From Gammaproteobacteria bacterium (GTDB lineage Bacteria > Pseudomonadota > Gammaproteobacteria > SZUA-229): a DNA stretch of 5,539 nt. The translations under genes were made by a program, and so were the position numbers. Positions 1 to 3,790 of the stretch are shown piece after piece (the first letter of the stretch is position 1; every line of letters starts with the position of its first letter). The stretch spans positions 1 to 5,539 of the forward strand of contig JAQICG010000142.1 of assembly GCA_027858635.1 (NCBI GenBank). Direction: 5' to 3'. The notes beneath the pieces are model-generated. The model did not search any database. It saw only the letters and a program-made list of their open reading frames with translations, and was not told the origin of the DNA.

Positions 1-2
1 CT

Positions 3-59
3 TTTCCGGGGCAGGTTGTGATGGGCGGCCTTTTTCTCGTTAGTCTTTTTGGGCTGTAG
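3..59 (+). CDS. Possible C-terminal end of a plus-strand membrane protein (5' truncated by window edge)
   Basis: The frame starting at base 3 is open from the window edge to a TAG at 57-59 and encodes FPGQVVMGGLFLVSLFGL. This is a short, strongly hydrophobic tail of the kind that ends multi-pass membrane proteins. The PGQ-x-x-x-GG-hydrophobic pattern loosely recalls the last helix of EamA/DMT-type exporters, but 18 residues cannot establish a family. If real, the gene would converge on the transporter at 287-1546. An 8-bp inverted repeat overlaps its stop codon. A chance open frame is equally possible. Confidence 0.27.
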   Translation, partial: FPGQVVMGGLFLVSLFGL

Positions 60-67
60 CAAAAAGA
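44..67. repeat. Short inverted repeat TCTTTTTG / CAAAAAGA
   Basis: TCTTTTTG at 44-51 and CAAAAAGA at 60-67 form an 8-bp perfect inverted repeat with an 8-nt loop. It overlaps the stop of the possible plus-strand tail at 57-59. The stem is AT-rich and no T-run follows it, so it is a poor intrinsic terminator. I record it as structure only. Confidence 0.45.
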
Positions 68-78
68 GTAACACGCCC

Positions 79-96
79 GTGGGTGCGGGAACCCAC
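79..96. repeat. Perfect 6-bp inverted repeat GTGGGT / ACCCAC
   Basis: GTGGGT (79-84), loop GCGGGA (85-90) and ACCCAC (91-96) form a GC-rich hairpin on either strand. No T-run follows on either side. It lies about 190 bp beyond the stop of the YeeE/YedE gene, in the non-coding stretch, and resembles a piece of a dispersed palindromic repeat more than a terminator. Confidence 0.5.
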
Positions 97-156
97 TACC
101 CATAATGCTATGACTTATCAAGAAGGTTAATAATTACGAAAATATATACAGCGTGT

Positions 157-187
157 GTATTCCAATGCAGGTGCGTGGGAACGATCA
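157..187. repeat. Degenerate palindromic repeat of the GTTCCCACGC...GCGTGGGAA type
   Basis: TTCCAATGC (160-168), loop AGGT (169-172) and GCGTGGGAA (173-181) form an imperfect hairpin with one mismatch and one G-U pair on the plus strand. Read on the minus strand, the segment translates as DRSHAPALEYTR. It closely resembles the spurious peptides (SHAPAWEC-like) that I recall from widely dispersed intergenic palindromes in environmental proteobacteria. This copy is decayed in one arm. The family assignment is from memory and was not searched. Confidence 0.5.
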
Positions 188-286
188 AAACCAGGATCTC
201 TCACATGCGTTCGAGAAGACGACACAAGATTCCATCCTTGGATTCATCAACAGCGCATCCCTGCGCCACATCATAATCGCCAAACT

Positions 287-1546
287 CTACATATTTTCTA
301 GCTTACGCATAGATGCGGGCAGCAATTTCATATCAACCAACGAAGATAATAACGCTGCAACAAACCCGGCATCTTCATGCAGCATTTTGTAGTACTGAAT
401 TTTCATAGTCAGCGCGCTGCCAAAGATGATGGCAATCAAAGTCAGGAATGAGCCGAGTGCCAGCGTGGAGACGCCGGTGATACCCTGGCCGACGGTGCAG
501 CCGAGTGCTAACGTGCCGCCGAAACCCATCAGCGCACCGCCGATGACGTGGGTGAAGAAATCTTTGGCATTGTGGAACCATTCAAAGCGGAATGAACGGC
601 TGATCAGCGACCAGATAAGTGAACCCAAAATAACGCCGAATACTGAAACTAGGCCGAAGGTCAGCAGCGAGTTATCCAGGCCGTCTTTAATGTAACCATA
701 GGTCTGGCCAACCGGGTTGACGAAGGTGAAGGACTGTGAGCTGAGGGTGCGACCGGAAGCGGGCTTGCCTTCGTTGTCGTCAGCCAGCATCGCCCAGTTG
801 TCGTAGTAGGAACTCAGCGTGTGGGTTTCACCAAAGGTTTCGATGTTGATGTTGCTGCTTAAGTGCCAGCCGCCCAGAATCACTGCGCCGATGACCAGGC
901 CGGCGAGGATATTGTCTTTGCTGCGTCTGAAATCAAGGGATTTGAAGACATAGACGAGCAGGGCCAGGCCGATGACCAGACCGCTAAGCAGTCGGGCGAT
1001 GGCGTTGTCTTCACCACCGATCATGGCGCCGATGTCCTGCTGGGTGGTCAGGTTGATCGAGAGCGGGCGAATCCAGTCGTAGAAGAGGACGCTGAAGAAT
1101 GTTTTATCGGTGCCGGGGAACGGCATGATCATGTAATAGGCGATGATGCCCATGACGGCAAACACGACTACCGATTTGAGGTTGCCGCCGCCGATGCGAA
1201 TCAGGGTTTTGTTGCCGCAGCCGCTGGCGAAGGTCATGCCGATGCCAAAAAGGAAGCCGCCGATCAGGTTCTCACCAATAATCAGCTGGCTGGCGCGGTA
1301 CGGCGGGAAGGTGTCGCTGACATTCACCATGGCGAAATATTCGAGCAGGGTCACGCCCAGAATGGCGGTGGCGATGGCGAGCATCCAGGCGCGCAGGCGA
1401 CCGTAATCCTGCATGTTGACCATGTCGGAAACCGCGCCCATGGTGCAGAAGTTGGTTTTATTGACGACAGCGCCAAAAATGACGGCCAGGATGAATGCAC
1501 CCCAGAGAAAAAATGAGAGTGCTTCGGGAATATATTCAAAACTCAT
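287..1546 (-). CDS. YeeE/YedE family sulfur-compound transporter (TsuA-like)
   Basis: This is a 419-residue, multi-pass inner-membrane protein with about nine or ten hydrophobic segments. Three family signatures are visible. They are an N-terminal NKTNFCTMGAVSD around Cys34, a first-half FASGCGNKTLIRIGGGN around Cys110, and a second-half LALGCTVGQGITGVS around Cys350. The two GC motifs are the internal-repeat signature of the Sulf_transp family. In the characterised member TsuA, three cysteines in these contexts are needed for thiosulfate uptake, and all three are present here. A hydrophilic stretch at about residues 230-290, containing FTFVNPVGQTYGY, interrupts the membrane segments and is typical of the longer (about 400-residue) subfamily. 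The ATG start is supported by AAGGT at 1553-1557, 6 nt upstream. No TusA/YeeD partner lies beside it. Thiosulfate is the best-guess substrate; selenium- or other sulfur-compound uptake is possible. Confidence 0.93.
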   Translation of the reverse strand: MSFEYIPEALSFFLWGAFILAVIFGAVVNKTNFCTMGAVSDMVNMQDYGRLRAWMLAIATAILGVTLLEYFAMVNVSDTFPPYRASQLIIGENLIGGFLFGIGMTFASGCGNKTLIRIGGGNLKSVVVFAVMGIIAYYMIMPFPGTDKTFFSVLFYDWIRPLSINLTTQQDIGAMIGGEDNAIARLLSGLVIGLALLVYVFKSLDFRRSKDNILAGLVIGAVILGGWHLSSNINIETFGETHTLSSYYDNWAMLADDNEGKPASGRTLSSQSFTFVNPVGQTYGYIKDGLDNSLLTFGLVSVFGVILGSLIWSLISRSFRFEWFHNAKDFFTHVIGGALMGFGGTLALGCTVGQGITGVSTLALGSFLTLIAIIFGSALTMKIQYYKMLHEDAGFVAALLSSLVDMKLLPASMRKLENM

Positions 1547-1576
1547 GGTGATACCTTATTATTTTTTGAGGCCGCC

Positions 1577-1605
1577 AGAATATAAAGGTTAATTGTAGAA
1601 TGCAA
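1577..1605 (-). promoter_or_regulatory. Possible sigma70-type promoter for the YeeE/YedE gene
   Basis: On the minus strand TTGCAT (1600-1605) and TATTCT (1577-1582) are separated by exactly 17 nt. That puts the start of transcription about 24 nt before the ATG at 1546. Matches to consensus are modest (3/6 and 4/6). The alternative -10 TACAAT in the spacer lacks a good -35. It would allow the transporter to be expressed independently of batD, whose stop is at 1641. Confidence 0.3.
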
Positions 1606-1640
1606 GCCTCTTTGTGCCGCTTTAATGAATTAACGTTGTT

Positions 1641-3341
1641 TTATTTATATAGTGATTCCAGAGGCTGGGCAGGGCCGTCGCGCTGTCCTGTTTCTCGGGG
1701 GTGAAATGTTTTGAAGGCTTTAAGCATTTCTTCACCTTGCCACGGCGAATGTTGCGGGCTGTAAAGTGAAGCATTGAGGGCGTTAATTTCGCCGGACAGT
1801 TCAGCGGAAACCTGCTCGCTGATATCGGCAAGGCTGCTGATGGAGTGACCCGGCCAGCAGGCTCTAGCCCATGCCAGCAGGGCATCTTTGGTTTCACTGG
1901 CGTGGTTATGGTTCGCCTGTTTCTGTACCTCTTTTGCCAGTGCTCGCGGCGAAGGCCCCGACTGTTTTGTTTTGGCGATGACCGGGGCGGAATTCTTGCG
2001 CAGTAGTGCGATCAGGGTCAGCAGCCAGCCCAGAGCCAGTGCACCGCTCAGCCACGGCCAGTAACCGGCCTGCACAGTTTGAGCAGAGGGCGTGATGCTC
2101 ACCGGTTTATTGCTTTCAGCGACCGGCTGTGCTGCCGTGTTGGTGGCAGCGGTGGGCGCAGTACTGGCGGCCTCGCCGTGTACACGGATTAATCTTTCCG
2201 GCAGGCGCGCCACTTCCTGCTGTCCGGTGGCGGTGTTCCACCACGCCAGCGAAATCGCAGGCAGGGTGAAATCACCGGCGCGGGTGGGAATTAAGGCTAT
2301 CTTGATTTGCTTGCTGCTGGTCACGCCCTGATCGGTGACCTGATTGTTGAGCGCGGCTTTATCGGGATATTGTTTCAGCCCCTTGATTTCAGTTTCGGCC
2401 AGGTCGGGCAGGCTTTCCGCCATATTGCCCTGGGCGGTGATGGTGATGGTGCGGGTGACCGGCTCACCGTTTTTGAGGCGGGTGACATCCTCCGACCACT
2501 CTTCGGTGAGGCTGATGTTTTTCGCCGGCAGCCAGTCGTCTGAATGTATATTCGACGGCTTGGCCTGCACCTCGATGCTGAGGCTGTCCGAGCGAACCCG
2601 CTTGAGTTCGCCGCTGCTCATAAACTGGTCGAAAACAGATCGGGAACGACCCCGATTGATACGACCTTCGAAAACCATGGGCTTGAATTCCAGCCGCCCG
2701 CTGTGCTGCGCGAACACCGCATAGCGAATTTCGTACACCGTATAGCGCACGCCATCTCTGAAGGCTTCATAACGGCTGGCTTCACCCAGCTGTTTGATGA
2801 TGGCGTCCGGGTCACTGGTTCCGGGTTTGCTGCTTCCCAGTTGGGACATGGAAATACGGCTGAACAAACGCACGTTATAGATGATCTGCGATTGCACCCA
2901 GGCCTGGTTTTCATCAATCTCTACCTGCACGAAAACATCCGGATCATTGCCGGCAGCGGGTTTTTTAGCGGTGGCGGGGTCTTTAATCTCGATGCGCAAC
3001 GCGGGGCTGAAGTCCTTGCCAAAGGCCACCGACGGAATGGTGAGCGCACCTCTTTTTTTAGCCATTAAGTACATACTCCAGGTGGCCTTTTTACTGTACT
3101 GACCATTCACGAATGACATATTGGTGCTCTGGCTCTGACTGAGAATCTCGAAGTTTTTACGCAGGGGGGCGAAATCCGGATCTTCATCAACGGAGCCATC
3201 GGCTTCAAAAATAACGCGGAACGACTCATCGAGAAAAATCTGGCTGCGATCCAGCGAAGCCACAATGTTGGCAGCCTGTGCGGTGTTTAAAAACGACAAC
3301 AGAAAAACAGCGGCCAATAAAAAACGAATTCGGTATCTCAT
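1641..3341 (-). CDS. batD: BatD, periplasmic/membrane component of the Bat (aerotolerance) system
   Basis: This 566-residue protein starts with a signal peptide: basic MRYRIR, a hydrophobic core and a likely cleavage after AQA at residue 23. The mature N-terminus (IVASLDRSQIFLDESFRV, then FEILSQSQSTNMSFVNG and the basic-aromatic AKKRGALTIPSVAF) is the classic start of BatD ('oxygen tolerance') proteins, followed by beta-rich repeats to about residue 390. A low-complexity Ala/Thr stretch (390-425) leads to one membrane segment at about 427-448. A cytoplasmic tail of about 118 residues follows, with ALLAWARACWPGHS and a late LYSPQHSPWQGEEML, features shared by proteobacterial BatD proteins. A weak Shine-Dalgarno-like AAGAGA (3349-3354) sits 7 nt before the ATG. 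BatD is thought to act with the VWA proteins BatA/BatB and a MoxR ATPase at the envelope; its biochemical role is unsettled. Here it is separated from batB/C by a 449-bp repeat-rich gap. Confidence 0.93.
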   Translation of the reverse strand: MRYRIRFLLAAVFLLSFLNTAQAANIVASLDRSQIFLDESFRVIFEADGSVDEDPDFAPLRKNFEILSQSQSTNMSFVNGQYSKKATWSMYLMAKKRGALTIPSVAFGKDFSPALRIEIKDPATAKKPAAGNDPDVFVQVEIDENQAWVQSQIIYNVRLFSRISMSQLGSSKPGTSDPDAIIKQLGEASRYEAFRDGVRYTVYEIRYAVFAQHSGRLEFKPMVFEGRINRGRSRSVFDQFMSSGELKRVRSDSLSIEVQAKPSNIHSDDWLPAKNISLTEEWSEDVTRLKNGEPVTRTITITAQGNMAESLPDLAETEIKGLKQYPDKAALNNQVTDQGVTSSKQIKIALIPTRAGDFTLPAISLAWWNTATGQQEVARLPERLIRVHGEAASTAPTAATNTAAQPVAESNKPVSITPSAQTVQAGYWPWLSGALALGWLLTLIALLRKNSAPVIAKTKQSGPSPRALAKEVQKQANHNHASETKDALLAWARACWPGHSISSLADISEQVSAELSGEINALNASLYSPQHSPWQGEEMLKAFKTFHPRETGQRDGPAQPLESLYK

Positions 3342-3404
3342 AAAATAATCTCTTATGTATGTGTCTAGTTTTAACCGTGCGAATTATTTAAATAAAAATC
3401 TGTT

Positions 3405-3435
3405 CACCGCAGAGGCGCGGAGGGCGCAGAGAAAA
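3405..3435. repeat. Tandem GCAGAGG-type repeat array
   Basis: Three degenerate units with 8-9 bp spacing can be read: CGCAGAGG (3408-3415), CGCGGAGGG (3416-3424) and CGCAGAGA (3425-3432), preceded by CAC and followed by an A-run. It is much more GC-rich than its AT-rich surroundings. It looks like the dispersed CACCGCAGAGG-type intergenic repeat that I recall from other environmental genomes; that link is unsearched. Confidence 0.6.
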
Positions 3436-3496
3436 ACAAAAAATTAGTAGCTTGTTTTCAGCTGCATTTTTAAACTGTAAACAAATTTTTTTATTT

Positions 3497-3525
3497 TTTT
3501 TCGCGTCCTTGGCGTGTTTTGCGGA
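3497..3525 (+). repeat. 29-nt repeat, copy 1
   Basis: TTTTT is followed by CGCGTCCTT, GGCGTGTTTT and GCGGA. It matches copy 3 (3666-3694) at 25 of 29 positions in the same orientation, and the reverse complement of copy 2 (3608-3636) at 24 of 29. Internally it is built on an approximately 9-bp period of CGCGTNNTT. It is preceded by a long T-run from about 3485. Confidence 0.75.
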
Positions 3526-3543
3526 CAAAGACTTTGATTGTGC

Positions 3544-3558
3544 ACCATGCAGCATGGT
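3544..3558. repeat. Perfect palindrome ACCATGC-A-GCATGGT
   Basis: Two perfect 7-bp arms (3544-3550 and 3552-3558) flank a single base. It sits between inverted copies 1 and 2 of the 29-nt repeat. A further 7-bp inverted pair flanks it, TTTGATT (3533-3539) and AATCAAA (3593-3599), giving a nested arrangement. It could be a protein-binding site or the core of a small palindromic element. Confidence 0.6.
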
Positions 3559-3607
3559 TCTGGTACAGCCTCACATTCTTTGCATCTAAGAAAATCAAAA
3601 GCATCAA

Positions 3608-3636
3608 TCCGCGAAGAACGCGAAGGACGCCAAAAA
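3608..3636 (-). repeat. 29-nt repeat, copy 2 (inverted)
   Basis: TCCGCGAAGAACGCG continues with AAGGACGCC and an A-run. This is the reverse-oriented copy. It is complementary to copy 1 at 24 of 29 positions and to copy 3, also at 24 of 29. It can therefore form a long imperfect stem with either neighbour, with a loop of 82 nt towards copy 1 or 29 nt towards copy 3. Confidence 0.75.
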
Positions 3637-3665
3637 ACCATTTATATCATTACTGTTTTTTTGTA

Positions 3666-3694
3666 TTTTTCGCGTTATTCGCGTGTTTCGCGGA
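3666..3694 (+). repeat. 29-nt repeat, copy 3
   Basis: TTTTT is followed by CGCGTTATT, CGCGTGTTT and CGCGGA. This is the most regular copy, showing the 9-bp internal period clearly. Copies 1 and 3 both continue with CA. It pairs with copy 2 across a short AT-rich loop, and together they form a large potential hairpin spanning 3608-3694. Confidence 0.75.
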
Positions 3695-3709
3695 CATGTT
3701 TTTTGTTTT

Positions 3710-3730
3710 CATCTGCGTTTATCTGTGGAC
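3710..3730 (+). repeat. ATCTGYG-type short repeat
   Basis: ATCTGCGTTT (3711-3720) and ATCTGTGGAC (3721-3730) are two degenerate 10-bp units directly after copy 3 of the 29-nt repeat. The string resembles another dispersed intergenic repeat (CATCTGCGTTTATCTGTGG) that I recall occurring together with CGCGAAG-type and CCAACTG-type repeats. The assignment is from memory and unverified. Confidence 0.5.
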
Positions 3731-3750
3731 TAATGCCTTTAGAATTTTCT

Positions 3751-3778
3751 GCCAACTGCCAACTGCCAACTGCCAACT
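3751..3778. repeat. Perfect tandem heptamer, four copies of GCCAACT
   Basis: Four uninterrupted identical GCCAACT units lie at 3751-3757, 3758-3764, 3765-3771 and 3772-3778. The array ends 12 nt beyond the TAA of batB/C (3791-3793). It is outside the coding region, so changes in copy number would alter only the 3' untranslated stretch. It is the cleanest candidate variable-number tandem repeat in the window. Confidence 0.9.
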
Positions 3779-3790
3779 ATTTTTTAAGAA

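Larger units (their letters stand above)
60..286. other. Non-coding stretch downstream of the transporter gene
   Basis: No credible gene is visible here. The reading frames crossing it are short and compositionally unremarkable, and the plus-strand frame opening at 153 runs antisense into the transporter gene. Apart from the palindromes at 79-96 and about 157-187, there is a small stem (GCGCA 253-257, TGCGC 262-266) 20-35 nt past the transporter stop. That stem has no following T-run on the minus strand, so it is not called a terminator. No tRNA-like fold was found. Confidence 0.6.
3342..3790. other. Repeat-rich intergenic spacer between batB/C and batD
   Basis: This 449-bp AT-rich stretch separates two genes that normally lie nearly end to end. 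It contains no credible gene. Plus-strand frames across it translate the repeats into peptides such as CQLPTANCQL and REEREGRQK, patterns I recall from spurious ORFs. Most of it is explained by the repeats listed separately: 3405-3435, the 29-nt copies at 3497-3525, 3608-3636 and 3666-3694, 3710-3730, and the heptamers at 3751-3778. I saw no convincing promoter for batD in the last 60 bp and no hairpin followed by a T-run after batB/C. Confidence 0.8.

Noticed and set aside
253..266. Intrinsic terminator for the transporter (GCGCA/TGCGC stem)
   Set aside because: The stem is only 5 bp and is not followed by a T-run on the minus strand.
153..392. 79-codon plus-strand open frame at the left side
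   Set aside because: It overlaps the transporter's 3' end in antisense and covers the decayed palindrome. It has no recognisable domain or good ribosome binding site.
863..1516. 217-codon plus-strand open frame antisense to the transporter
   Set aside because: Its composition (many His, Asp, Ala, Gly) is typical of a mirror frame, and the opposite strand carries all the YeeE/YedE motifs.
3342..3400. A dedicated batD promoter
   Set aside because: The AT-rich leader offers several weak -10-like strings but none with an acceptable -35 at proper spacing.
3497..3694. CRISPR-like array of 29-nt repeats
   Set aside because: There are only three copies, the middle one is inverted, the spacings are unequal (82 and 29 nt), and copies differ at 4-5 positions. 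No cas gene is present.
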